Positions 7,777 through 17,600 of a stretch of 32,912 nucleotides of DNA are shown here, piece after piece. The stretch's first letter is position 1. The number at the start of each line of letters is the position of its first letter. The notes under the pieces are model-generated. The model saw only the letters and a list, made by a program, of their open reading frames with translations. It was not told the origin of the DNA and made no database searches. Origin of the DNA: CANDYO01 sp964627795. GTDB lineage: Bacteria; Pseudomonadota; Alphaproteobacteria; Rickettsiales; CANDYO01. Position numbers and translations under genes: made by a program. The stretch is taken from assembly GCA_964627795.1 (NCBI GenBank), contig CAZVLF010000011.1:1-32912 (forward strand), read 5' to 3'.

Positions 7777-10407
7777 ATGACTGACTTTTTAATAGAAAAA
7801 TTTAAAGATAATACTATCACCTTGAAGGAAATGCATGATAACTTAAGTTACCTTATAGCTAACAAAATAACCTTAGAAGAGATACTTGAGAAAACACTAG
7901 GAGTTTATGGTTATTATGCTATAGGTTATAACTATACAAAGTCAGAACTTGAAAATGAAATAATAAAATTTTGCTTAGATAATGAAGTAAATATTAATGA
8001 ACTTAATCCCTCTTCATTTTCACTTACTATTATTCACTCTCATCTAGATTTATTGTTAAATCACCCTACTAATCCTCTTAGCCTGACGACGTTAAAAGAA
8101 AGAATATTTGATTCATATCATCCAAAACAAAAAGATGATAAAGGAAATTATAGCTACGATACTTATACACTTGAGCTACTTGATATCACAGTTGATTTAA
8201 TCGAAACTCTTTATAAAAAAGAAGCTTTAGGAAATTTTGCTAATTACTCTAATATAAATTTAGAATTATATGTAGTAACAAAGCTAGATGAAAGAAAGGT
8301 TATTGATAATGAAACAATGCTTAAGCTTGCATTAAAAGCAGAAACTAAAGATTATTCTAATAATATTTATTATAAAGAAGATGTTGTAACTCAAGAAAAG
8401 TTAATTAAAAAATATCTAGCACAACAACAAGACATTTGAAATTTCTCTTACTTAGAATTAAATATCGAAGAAAACCATTTTTCTATCCTAACGCTACTTT
8501 ATGAATATGGTTTAGATCCTAATGCAATTTTTTTAAGTATAGATAAAGAAAATTGCTTAGAGGCTTATAAATTTGCTATAAGTAAGGGTGCAAAACCAAT
8601 TCTCTTAAATTTAATATTTTTTATTTTTAACAGTATTAATAATGAAGATGACGATCAATTAGATGAGAACTATAAGAAGGATAAATTCTTTAATTTCCAA
8701 GCATTTAAGTTATTGATTGAAGCAAGTGAAATTAGCATTAATGAAAAACTTGATAATTCAAGATTTATTTCTGAATTTCTTCAACTTGGGCCAAAATTTA
8801 AAGAATATTTTAAAGCCCTCAATGATGTTGTTGATATAGAAAAAGTAATCAAACCTTTTTTAGCTGAAGGTGGAACACTTATTCATACTATCGTAATGAC
8901 AAATAATCCTCAATTAGTTGAATTTATTTTAGAAAACTATGATTGCAATTTAAATGCTGTAAATGATTTGGGCCAAACACCAACATTTTATGTACAAGAG
9001 CCAGAAATAGCAAGGATTCTTATTTCTAACGGTGCTGATTTAACTATTAAAGATAATGAAGGAAATATTTGGATTACCAATCCATCTTTAAAAATGATTG
9101 ATTTTGCGATAGAGAATAATTACTTATCAAAAGATTTTGGTCAACAAGCTGCTAGACTTCATTTTAGTAAAGGAAATTATGAACATTCCTCCAAATTATT
9201 CACATATGGATTTGAGATTAATCCCAACCCAATATCTGATATAGTAGATTCAATTATAAATGGAATAGAAAAATCTATTGAAAAAAATAAATACCAAGCA
9301 CTTTTAAATTTAATTGAGCTAGCAGGAATATCCATACCTAGTGAATTCCAATATTTGCTTAGTAGTTTTAAGGATGACCATAATTCTCATGAGTTTAATT
9401 TTATTTATGGCTTACTTCATAAACTTGGCGATCATTATTTAAACCTTGCAAAAGCTGAAATGGCTAAAGCTATTGGTGAAGATAGTGAAGAGCTAGATTA
9501 TGCATTTAAAAATATTGACTTTTCTTTATTGCAAGCAAAATATCCTGAAAATAAAGAATTAAGGAAAATAGAAAATGCTTTTGATTCTTATTACCATATA
9601 GTCGGTAAAGCAATGAATTTATTAGATAATGATTTTTCTATTCAAGTATTAAGTTTAAATGGTTTAAGACCTGATCCATTAGAAAATGAAGTAAGAGTAT
9701 TTAGAGGAATGAAGGTTGATCTTTCTGAAGATGACATAAATTCTTATTTTAAATATGGTCATAGAGCCTTTTCAAGCGGTGAATATCAAAAAAATTTAGG
9801 ATTTTATGTCGACCAATCCTGGAATGAAGTTAAAGCTGGACGTTGGGAATATGGTGGAACATATACTTCAGTTCAAGCATCATGGGCAGGAACATTTGCA
9901 GATGGAGCAACTACATCATTGCAAGCAGAAAGCGTTGTAATTGAGCTAAGAAACCTTAAAGCTCAACCTAAGATTTGCGGCTCTTGGAAACATGAGTATG
10001 AGCTAATTCTTGGAACAGTTGAAGGAGAAAATATAGTTGCTATATATACAATTTCAATTTCAAATAGCAGATCTGAACAAAAATATGAGGTAATAGATGC
10101 AATTAAAAATCCTTACCTAGAAGGTTCAATCATCCCCACCTTTAAACAATCGGATATAATCAAATATAATGAAAATGCCCATAAAATATATTTAGAGCTT
10201 GGTTGTAATAGCCTTCCTACTACTTCAAATTACAAATCATCCCTTTATAAAGATTACGATGATTTTATGGCACACTATACACCAGACCTATATATGGCTG
10301 ATAAAGCAAGATTAATAGAAGATTATTTTGCAGATAGAATGCTTTATGAAGAAAAAACAATATATGGTGCATCAGTAGAGTGCAATTTATACTTTGAATG
10401 TTGCTAA
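7777..10407 (+). pseudogene. Ankyrin-repeat / ADP-ribosyltransferase-like effector gene interrupted by one in-frame TGA
   Basis: One reading frame runs from ATG 7777 to 10407 (876 codons) and is broken only at codon 221 by TGA (8437-8439). The part after the stop has no credible start: a TTG at 8713 lacks a Shine-Dalgarno and the frame is open back to the TGA. Ankyrin-type repeats are visible around codons 365-430, for example GGTLIHTIVMTNNPQLVEFI and ARILISNGADLTIKDNEGN. The C-terminal third fits an arginine-type ADP-ribosyltransferase (R-S-E class): VFRGM (Arg at codon 643), GGTYTSVQASWAGTFA (Ser 698) and KHEYELILG (ExE glutamates 740 and 742). Such a fusion would be a host-directed effector modifying proteins with NAD. 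It is either a recent nonsense pseudogene, a read-through gene, or a sequence error. Confidence 0.7.
8437..8439 (+). other. In-frame TGA interrupting the ankyrin-ART frame
   Basis: The context is ATT TGA AAT. The frame stays open for 656 codons downstream, with the same composition and character as upstream. One base change (for example TGG or CGA to TGA) would explain it. General recoding of TGA is excluded because many genes in this window end properly with TGA. Confidence 0.8.
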
Positions 10408-10411
10408 AATT

Positions 10412-10448
10412 TTAAGGATAGCTTTTTTAAAGGTAAAGGCTATCTTAA
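10412..10448 (+). terminator. Hairpin after the ankyrin-ART gene
   Basis: TTAAGGATAGC (10412-10422) pairs with GCTATCTTAA (10439-10448), leaving one bulged G and a 16-base loop. It begins five bases after the stop codon. There is no clear T tract after the stem, so it may be an RNA-stabilising hairpin rather than an intrinsic terminator. Confidence 0.35.
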
Positions 10449-10551
10449 GCTTCCTAATCCAAATTCCAATTATAATCTTATTTAAATCTTGTTTAAAAGA
10501 GCTCTAATTGTTAATATCCTTGAATTAGCAATTAAAAAAGCTTAAACAAGG

Positions 10552-11817
10552 ATGTTAAAATCCATAAACTTATATTTTCAGTCAAGCATCTTAAAGATCT
10601 GTTTATTTGGCCTTATAAATGGAATGGCACTTCTTATAAGCAGCAATACTATTAATTTTTGGCTTGCAAGTTTTAAAGTAGATATTGAAATAATAGGTTA
10701 CTTTGCTTTAATTTTTCTTCCTCATTCATTTAAATATCTATTTGCTATATTTATAGATAGTAAAAAAATTCCTTATTTAAGTAATAAAGTTGGGAACTAC
10801 CGTGCATGGCTGATATTAAGCCAGTTTTTTTTAAGCCTTACTTTATATAGATTTAGCATGCTTAACCCTGCAAGCAATCTTATAGAAATTGCTATTTTAG
10901 GCTTTATACTATCTTCGATGGCAGTGATTCAATATGTTATATTAAATGGGAATAGAATTTTAGTTTTACCGCAAAATCAACAAGGAGCAGGAAGTGCCAT
11001 ATATAATATAGGCTATAGGCTTGGCATGTTTTTTACTGGTGCAGGTGTAATTTATCTTTCTATTTTTTTTAATTGGAAAAATATTTATTTAATCCTTACC
11101 ATATCATATATTTTTCTTTCATTTATCATTCTTAAAATTTACCAAGAGCCTAATCACCAAGATCATGAAAAATGGATCAAAGAAAACCAAAGTTTACTTC
11201 ATAATATTTTTATAGCACCAATTAATCATTTCCATGGATATAAAAATTTCTTTGCTATTTTAATTCTCATCTTATTTTATCAAATTGCTGATAGCATGAT
11301 GATGTCTATGCTAAACCCCTTTTTGCTTGAGAAAAGCTATAGCCCTGAAGAGATAGCAAGTGCATCTAAAATATGTGGCCTAATAATGGTTATAGTTGGC
11401 GGGTTTGTGGGAGGAGTTATTACTGATAAAATTAATATTAAACAAAGCCTACTATTATTTGCATTTATTCATTCCCTTGGCTACTTGATGTTTATAGGCT
11501 TATCTTTTTATGATAAAAATCTTTTAGTATTATATTTTGTCACTGGATATTCTGCATTCACAGGAGGTATGGCAGCAACTGCCTATCTTTCATTCATAAG
11601 CAATCTTTCGCAAGGAAAACATGCAATCACTCTTTATGCCTTATTAAGCTCAATAGTAGGATTAGCTTGGGCAATATTTCCAAGCTTTTCTGGAATCATA
11701 GTAAAATATATTGGTTGGACTAAGTTTTTTATGTTCATTTCTCTTATTGGTTTTGGTGCAGTTATATTAACAGCACTCATCCCAAAAAATGTGTATAAGT
11801 TAGCTAAAAACAAGTAA
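10552..11817 (+). CDS. MFS permease, AmpG-like
   Basis: The 421-residue protein is almost entirely hydrophobic helices, about 12 predicted, as expected for a major facilitator permease of the inner membrane. The N-terminal half follows the AmpG pattern: an early FLPHSFKYLFAIFID helix and loop, then YRAWLILSQFFLSL, then the glycine-rich GSAIYNIGYRLGMFFTGAGVIYL helix and the FNWKNIY turn. AmpG imports anhydromuropeptides released during peptidoglycan turnover, and Rickettsiales often carry several divergent AmpG paralogues with unproven substrates. The acidic residues usual in the fifth helix of true AmpG are not obvious here, so muropeptide transport is only a suggestion. An anhydro-MurNAc kinase gene lies further along the window. 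No good Shine-Dalgarno precedes ATG 10552. Confidence 0.8.
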   Translation: MLKSINLYFQSSILKICLFGLINGMALLISSNTINFWLASFKVDIEIIGYFALIFLPHSFKYLFAIFIDSKKIPYLSNKVGNYRAWLILSQFFLSLTLYRFSMLNPASNLIEIAILGFILSSMAVIQYVILNGNRILVLPQNQQGAGSAIYNIGYRLGMFFTGAGVIYLSIFFNWKNIYLILTISYIFLSFIILKIYQEPNHQDHEKWIKENQSLLHNIFIAPINHFHGYKNFFAILILILFYQIADSMMMSMLNPFLLEKSYSPEEIASASKICGLIMVIVGGFVGGVITDKINIKQSLLLFAFIHSLGYLMFIGLSFYDKNLLVLYFVTGYSAFTGGMAATAYLSFISNLSQGKHAITLYALLSSIVGLAWAIFPSFSGIIVKYIGWTKFFMFISLIGFGAVILTALIPKNVYKLAKNK

Positions 11818-11887
11818 GAAATTAGATCTAAATTTTTATATTCACATTAATTCATTTTAATTTCACAATTTTATTCACAAAAAATGT

Positions 11888-11896
11888 TGATATAAT
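11888..11896 (+). promoter_or_regulatory. Extended -10 promoter for the thioesterase gene
   Basis: TGATATAAT is a perfect TGnTATAAT extended -10 element. No good -35 is seen at the expected distance, which extended -10 promoters tolerate. It predicts a leader of about 40 bases before ATG 11944. Confidence 0.45.
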
Positions 11897-11943
11897 TCTT
11901 TATTCAATTATTCTTTCAAAAAGATAATATTTTGGAGATAAAA

Positions 11944-12351
11944 ATGACGCACAAAACTTATTTTGAAGTAAGAGATAATGAAATTGATATTCAAGGTGTG
12001 GTAAATAACGCCAACTATTTTATATATATGGCTCACTCTAGACATAAATTCTTGCAAGAAGTTTTAAGCATAGATTTTATTGAAATGGCTAAGAAAAATA
12101 TGAATTTATTCCTCATTGAAACTAATCTTCAATTTAAAAAAGCACTTTTGCCCAATAGCAAATTTTATGTCACTTGTAAAATGGAAGCGGAAGGAAAAAT
12201 ACGCTTTAAATTTGAACAAGAAATAAGATTATACGCAAATGATATTTTAATTGCTAGAGCCTCAAACATCGGGGTATGTATGGATGGTAATAATAATAAG
12301 CCTTGCATACCAGAAGAAATAAGTAAATATTTGAAAATTGTAAGCGAATAA
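11944..12351 (+). CDS. Hot-dog fold acyl-CoA thioesterase (4HBT / YbgC type)
   Basis: This small family hydrolyses acyl-CoA or acyl-ACP thioesters as homotetramers in the cytoplasm. The 135 residues show the characteristic start FEVRDNEIDIQGVVNNANYFIYM, leading into the long central helix (HSRHKFLQEVL), then the NLFLIETNLQFKKAL and RFKFEQEIRLY strands. The residue usually serving as catalytic Asp in YbgC (HANY context) is replaced by an NNANY arrangement, so the substrate may differ. ATG 11944 is preferred over an in-frame TTG at 11932, because GGAGA at 11934-11938 is ideally placed for 11944 and overlaps the TTG. Unlike the classical ybgC-tolQRA arrangement, no tol genes are adjacent, so the cellular role is open. 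Confidence 0.85.
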   Translation: MTHKTYFEVRDNEIDIQGVVNNANYFIYMAHSRHKFLQEVLSIDFIEMAKKNMNLFLIETNLQFKKALLPNSKFYVTCKMEAEGKIRFKFEQEIRLYANDILIARASNIGVCMDGNNNKPCIPEEISKYLKIVSE

Positions 12352-12466
12352 TATTTTTCTTTAACAATAATAATCTTATCTTGTTCTTAAATTTATGCAA
12401 AACGTTAGAGAAAAGAAAATTTATTATAATATATCCTTGCATTTTAATTGTATTTTTGTAAAATTC

Positions 12467-12495
12467 TTTAACGAAAATTCTGCTTAACTTATAGT
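12467..12495 (+). promoter_or_regulatory. Possible promoter of the cytochrome c gene
   Basis: TTTAAC (12467-12472) and TATAGT (12490-12495) lie 17 bases apart upstream of ATG 12530. The -35 is weak, and in such AT-rich DNA the match could be chance. Confidence 0.3.
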
Positions 12496-12529
12496 AGTAT
12501 AAAACTTTAAATTATTTATAGAAGCACAT

Positions 12530-13072
12530 ATGTCAGGATTAGAATTAAATAAAGTTGTTGCTGCAGTTTTAGTAGCTGGTTTAGTTAGTATGGTTACTGG
12601 AAATTTAGCTGATATCCTTTATAAACCTAATTTGAACCCAACCCGTGGTTATAAAATTGATGTTAGTGAAAATAGTAGCTCAAGAAATAGTAGTTCTGCG
12701 CCAATTGAAGTTACAGTAGACGTAATTGAACTTTTAAGTAAAGCAAGCGCTGAAAATGGAGCAATTTTAGTTAAAAAATGTGCTGTATGCCATGATTTTA
12801 ATAAAGATGGCCCCAATAGAATTGGCCCTAACTTATGGAATATAGTTGAGAATAAAAAAGCTCATCATTCTGACTATACTTATTCTAAAGCATTAGCTGG
12901 GAAAGGTGGAACTTGGACTTATGAAGATTTATTCCACATGATTCAAAGACCAGCTGAATTTATTCCAGGAACTAAGATGAATTTTATTGGGTTTAAAAAA
13001 CCGCAAGATGTTGCTGATGTAATTGCTTACTTAAGAAGCTTAAGTGATAACCCAGTACCCTTAACAAAATAA
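12530..13072 (+). CDS. cycM: Membrane-anchored c-type cytochrome (CycM / c552-like)
   Basis: The protein carries electrons between the bc1 complex and terminal oxidase on the periplasmic face of the inner membrane. Residues about 8-30 form an uncleaved hydrophobic anchor, followed by a Ser/Asn-rich linker (46-60). The class I cytochrome domain has the haem site CAVCH (84-88) and the downstream methionine ligand Met150 in GTKMNFIGF. It ends with the usual helix VADVIAYLRSLSD. At 180 residues it matches alphaproteobacterial CycM. The gene is single, with no oxidase or ccm genes nearby. A degenerate palindromic repeat follows it. Confidence 0.92.
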   Translation: MSGLELNKVVAAVLVAGLVSMVTGNLADILYKPNLNPTRGYKIDVSENSSSRNSSSAPIEVTVDVIELLSKASAENGAILVKKCAVCHDFNKDGPNRIGPNLWNIVENKKAHHSDYTYSKALAGKGGTWTYEDLFHMIQRPAEFIPGTKMNFIGFKKPQDVADVIAYLRSLSDNPVPLTK

Positions 13073-13079
13073 GTCTATA

Positions 13080-13250
13080 CAACTTCGTTATATTGACAAG
13101 AATCCTGTAATAAGAATCCTTTTTAAATTCATGGTCAAAGGGCCTTATAATTTCTTCATTCTGCAAGGATCCAGGAAAAATAACCATAGCTTCTATATTG
13201 AAATAACACTAGATTCTTCATTACATTCAGAATGACAATTTCAAACCAGC
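13080..13250. repeat. Degenerate palindromic repeat between convergent genes
   Basis: TCATTCTG (13156-13163) faces CAGAATGA (13228-13235), with GCAAGGATCCAGG just inside the left arm and AGATTCTTCATTACAT just inside the right one. This looks like the short palindromic elements scattered between genes in Rickettsiales genomes. A related, shorter word (CTGCAAAGGATTTAGGAA) occurs at 22588-22605. The element fills the gap between the cytochrome c and phytase-like genes. Confidence 0.5.
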
Positions 13251-13262
13251 GCGCGAAACCAA

Positions 13263-14513
13263 TTAAATAGGATTTTTAAACCTAATTACCCAAAGATTGG
13301 TTTCTTTACTTTCTTCATTGATGGTTGGAATTAATTTTTTGCATCTTTTTTGTTGATTATCACATTTCACATTCTTTACATGATATCCAATCACACCAAA
13401 ATCATTATCATTAGTAATCGCAATGGTTTTATTATCAATTAAAGTTATTCCTTCTAATTTTTTCTCTTTCCAACCTAGTTCTCTTACATCAATAAGAGGC
13501 TCCTTAGATAAAAATTTTACATTTTTGAGTTCATCTAACGATAAATACTCTAACTCCCTATCAAGTGAAAGTGTTGAAATATCAGTGGGGTTATCTAATT
13601 TAATTTTATAAATAACATTTTTATATTTCTTAAAGTTAGTTTCTCCCTGTTCAATTACTAATAAAGTGTTATTGTCAATTGCAGTAATATCACCAATCTT
13701 TACCTTTGAACTATTAGCAAAATCTTCATGCTCAAATTTATAAGCAAAGGTTCTTGTTTTTTCATTTGATAAGTCTATTTCAATCATACGAATAAATTTA
13801 GCATTCTTACGAGTTATATCATCAATATTTAGAACCCCTTCAAGCATTGCGTAAATCTTCCCATTTGGAGTAACAGTTAAAGATTCAAAACCCCTATTAA
13901 AGTTGCGTGATTCAAGTATTTTAGGTAATCCATTTCCAGGTGTTAACCTTTTTGTAATTTCTCCGGTTTCATGGTCAACAATATTAATTGAAGGATAATA
14001 CTCATCTCCAATTACAAAATTTCCATTTGGTAATATTGATATAGATTCTGTATCTAAACCAAACTCACTATCAACTTTTTCTAAAAATTCATTATAAATT
14101 TCTTCATCTTTAACATCTTGATGATGGTTAATTCCAGAAATCTTTTTGCCATTATATTTTATGTCTAAAAATTGAGTAACCTTAGCCAAATGGGTTTCTT
14201 CATTAACTGAAATTTTAACAATCTTAGGGCAATATTTGGGGGAAAAAGAAATTATTTTATTATCATTGTCTTCATAGGAAAAATTTGGTCCTCTATCAGA
14301 TATAGCCCAAAATTCTAACATCCCTTTATTATTTTTGCTAAATTCAATACCTGAACCAATACCAGGATAAAATTCTTCTGTTTGTTCCAAGAGACCTTTA
14401 GGAAGTTTTATTTTATATTTTTCAATATTTTCAACATCTGCTCTCCACATTGCAAAGCTAGCAAAGGGAACTAAGCTAAAAAATACAATTATTAGTTTTA
14501 ATAATTTTTTCAT
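13263..14513 (-). CDS. Secreted phytase-like esterase-domain protein (PF13449-like)
   Basis: A Sec signal peptide is clear: MKK, then a hydrophobic core, with probable cleavage after SFA at residue 21. The mature protein therefore acts in the periplasm or outside the cell. The rest reads as a beta-propeller of the 'esterase-like activity of phytase' family. Visible family blocks are GIGSGIEF, WAISDRGPN, LDTESISILPNGNFVIGDEYYPSI, GFESLTVTPNGKIYAMLEG and KLEGITLIDNKTIAITNDNDFG. The length of 416 is normal for the family. Catalytic activity is poorly defined for these proteins, so the substrate, perhaps a phosphate ester or phosphodiester, is not assigned. It stands alone on the minus strand with a weak ribosome site. 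Confidence 0.85.
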   Translation of the reverse strand: MKKLLKLIIVFFSLVPFASFAMWRADVENIEKYKIKLPKGLLEQTEEFYPGIGSGIEFSKNNKGMLEFWAISDRGPNFSYEDNDNKIISFSPKYCPKIVKISVNEETHLAKVTQFLDIKYNGKKISGINHHQDVKDEEIYNEFLEKVDSEFGLDTESISILPNGNFVIGDEYYPSINIVDHETGEITKRLTPGNGLPKILESRNFNRGFESLTVTPNGKIYAMLEGVLNIDDITRKNAKFIRMIEIDLSNEKTRTFAYKFEHEDFANSSKVKIGDITAIDNNTLLVIEQGETNFKKYKNVIYKIKLDNPTDISTLSLDRELEYLSLDELKNVKFLSKEPLIDVRELGWKEKKLEGITLIDNKTIAITNDNDFGVIGYHVKNVKCDNQQKRCKKLIPTINEESKETNLWVIRFKNPI

Positions 14514-14638
14514 TTTTTAATTATTACCATGTAAAATATTTACTTATTCTTAATATAACGAGCTTATTTAATGAGTCAATAATTATTTAATAAGTCAAGA
14601 ATAGCTAACTATTTAATAGTGAAGATTGCTCTTTTAAG

Positions 14639-17600
14639 TTAAATAATATTTATTTTCTCTAGCAAACTATTTTGGCTTAATCTAGAATTAAGATGATAGA
14701 AATCTACTCTGTCTATATCTTGGTCTTGATTCGTACAACTAAAAACATAATATTCTTTATCTGTTTTTTCATCATAATGACGTTGTAAACACTGACCACA
14801 TATTTCTTTCATCATGCACTGCATAGGAGAATTAATACTTGCAATTACTTTATGGTTTTCTTTAAGAAATGGCTTTAATATATTGAATCTAGCTTTTTTT
14901 AATGCATGCATCATCTTATCTGAACCTATAACTATAATACGATCAATAGATTTAAGCTCCTCTGGGTAGTTTTTACCAAACTTAAGAATTGATTCTATAA
15001 TATTTCCTTGGTAGCTAAAATCTCCCTCCCTAGTCACATCAAGCATAGCTTCATCGCAAGACCAAATAATTTGATCAGCAGCTTTTTCTATTTCTTCAAA
15101 CTTATATCTATCTTTTAATTTTCTGTAGCCCGCGAAATATAAAACCTTTGAGTTTTTTGCTTTTAAAGCTTGTCCAATTGAAAATAGCACAGCATTTCCA
15201 AGTCCTCCTCCAACAAGCATAACCTTTTCATTAGCACTTATTTCAGTTTCAGTTCCAGTAGGCCCCATTAATACAACTGGATTATCTTTTTTTAAGCTTG
15301 CACAAAGTTTACTTGAGGTTCCCATTTCTAATACAATAGTTGATATCTGATCACCTTCAACTTTTGCTCCGGTTAATGCAATAGGCTCAATCATAGGCAT
15401 AAAATCACTATAATAATTTTGTAATCTAAAAAATTGTCCTGGCTTGAAATTTTGGGCAGAAAGTGGAGATTTGATGACTAACTCTATAATATTATCAGTT
15501 AATCTATTAATTTCCTTTAATTTAGGCACTAAAAGCTCTTCTAGTTTAGCAAAAAACATGCTTTTTTTATTGGCTAAATCTTCCTTAATTAACCTTGATA
15601 TAGCTGGATATCCTTTTTTTGCACTTGCCATCGCTTTCACCACATTACCAGCAAAATTTGGATGAAGATCTCCAAAAAAACTTATAGAGTTGTTACCTTC
15701 ATTATAAGTTATAAATTCATCTTTAATTATTTTAAAATAACCATTTTCTAATTTTAAGAATTGTGGAAATTCGCTTGCTAAAACAACATTTGGCACAGTT
15801 CCAGCTGCAATTAAAATAGTTTTAGCTGGAAAAGTAATATTTTTTTCCTCTCCATTAATAATTTGTGTGCCTTCTATTGCCTCCACTGCTAAATATTTAT
15901 CTAGTTTAACTTTTTTAGGAATAAAATTTTCAACAAACTCAACTCCTTCACTTAAACCTAAATTCAATTCTTCATGATTTAGTCTATAGCTTGGAGCTTT
16001 TTGCAAATTATTACGATAAAGTATTTTAACTCCACCTAAGCTTTTGATTGCTCTTAATTGTGACTCAGAATTTTGAATTAATTTATGATGGGCAATAAAT
16101 TCATCAGCAATGATTCCTTCTTCTTCGCTAAGCTCAATTTGTTTATATTTTTCAACAAATTTTTGTAACATTTTAGGATAATATGCAAGGCTTTCTGTTG
16201 CAGCATCTAAAGCTGTTAGGCCACCACCTATAACCACAACAGGCATACGAATTTGTAAATTAGTCAAGGAATCGGCCTTATACGCCTCACCAAGCTGGAG
16301 TGACATAAGAAAATCAGAAGCAGTTTTAATTCCTTTGGCCATCCCATTTTTTACTTCAAGTAACTTTGGTCTTCCCGCTCCTAAAGCAAGTGCAATATGC
16401 TGAAACCCTAAATCAAATGCTTGTTGAGGTGTTATATTTGAACCGAACCTTACTCCTGAAAAAAGTTTAAAATTTGCTCTTCTTTCAAGCATAACCTTTA
16501 TAAGAAAAAGAAAGTTCTTGTTCCATCTATTGGTTATACCATACTCCATAACCCCACCAAAACCACCAACAACTCGCTCATCTAACTCTTTAAATAGTTG
16601 GTTAACATCCTTAATAGGTGTATTAAGAAGAATATTATCTAAAGGTTCTATTTTTAAACCATCAATTCCAACAACTATATGGCCTTGATTAAGAAGGTAA
16701 TGAGCAAGTGTAAATCCTGCTGGTCCCATTCCTACCACTAAAACCTTTCCTCCATTAGTAGCTTTAGGTAAATGCTGCTTAAAATTAAGTGGGTTCCATC
16801 TTGTAAGCAAACTATATATTTCAAAACCCCAAGGTAAATTTAAAACATCTTTTAATATTCTTGTTTCAATTTGAGGTATATCAACTGGCTTTTGCTTTTG
16901 ATAAATACAAGCTTTCATACATTCATTACAAATTCTATGTCCAGTTGCAGCGAGCATTGGATTATCAATTACTGCCACAGCTAAAGCGCCAATAATTGAA
17001 GATTCGCTTTTTAGCAAATTCATCTCTGAAATTTTTTCGTCTAATGGGCATCCAGATTGCTGCTCATTTAATCCTTTAGAGCATGAGTCTTTCTCTTGAT
17101 TGTGGCAATGAATACAGTATTTGCTTTGATCATAAGCAAATGAGCTACTTTCTCCTTTATCAGTTAATTTAAAACCTTCCCTAGCGTGACATTTATTTTC
17201 ATCTTTAAAGAAAATTTTAGCTTCTTTTTCTAGTTTAGATTTTAATTCAACTAAATTTTCAAGTTCTATTTTTTCCGGAAATTTAAACAACATCCCCTTT
17301 TTATGTTTTTCCTTTCCTTCTTCAGTTAAACATGCCCATAATGCATATTCTTTTGCAATTTTTAACTTTTCTGCTTCATTATCTTTCATCCAAATCAATG
17401 TATATTCAGCAAAAATCTGTTCAAATGCTTCGTTATCATATTTATTTATGTGTTTAGATATTAAAGACTCAAGCTTGGATATAAGTTCTTTAAAACTATG
17501 ATTAATTACCTTATCTCCTTTCAGAGCTACTCTTTGGATAAAATTCCTTTTGCATTCATAAATTTTAGCAAAATTAGGATATTCTTGCTGAGCTACATTT

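Noticed and set aside
8437..8439. TGA read as tryptophan throughout the genome
   Set aside because: hemC, hemD, the mitofilin-like gene, hemY, rnc and anmK all end in TGA at normal lengths, and tryptophans in the window's conserved proteins are TGG.
8713..8715. TTG 8713 as a real start for the ankyrin-ART protein
   Set aside because: There is no ribosome site, and the frame is open with similar sequence back to the TGA at 8437.
12254..12442. Minus-strand open frame overlapping the thioesterase end
   Set aside because: It is antisense to a conserved gene, has no ribosome site, and has a low-complexity product rich in Leu, Ile and Tyr.
12993..13187. Minus-strand open frame across the cytochrome c end and the repeat
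   Set aside because: It is explained by the cytochrome c gene and the palindromic repeat; no homology features are visible.
13423..13611. Plus-strand frame inside the phytase-like gene, and similar antisense frames in the flavoprotein, kdsD, glmS, era, rnc, hemY, mitofilin-like, hemD and RDD genes
   Set aside because: All lie wholly or mostly opposite well-supported genes and show only the shadow composition of AT-rich coding DNA.
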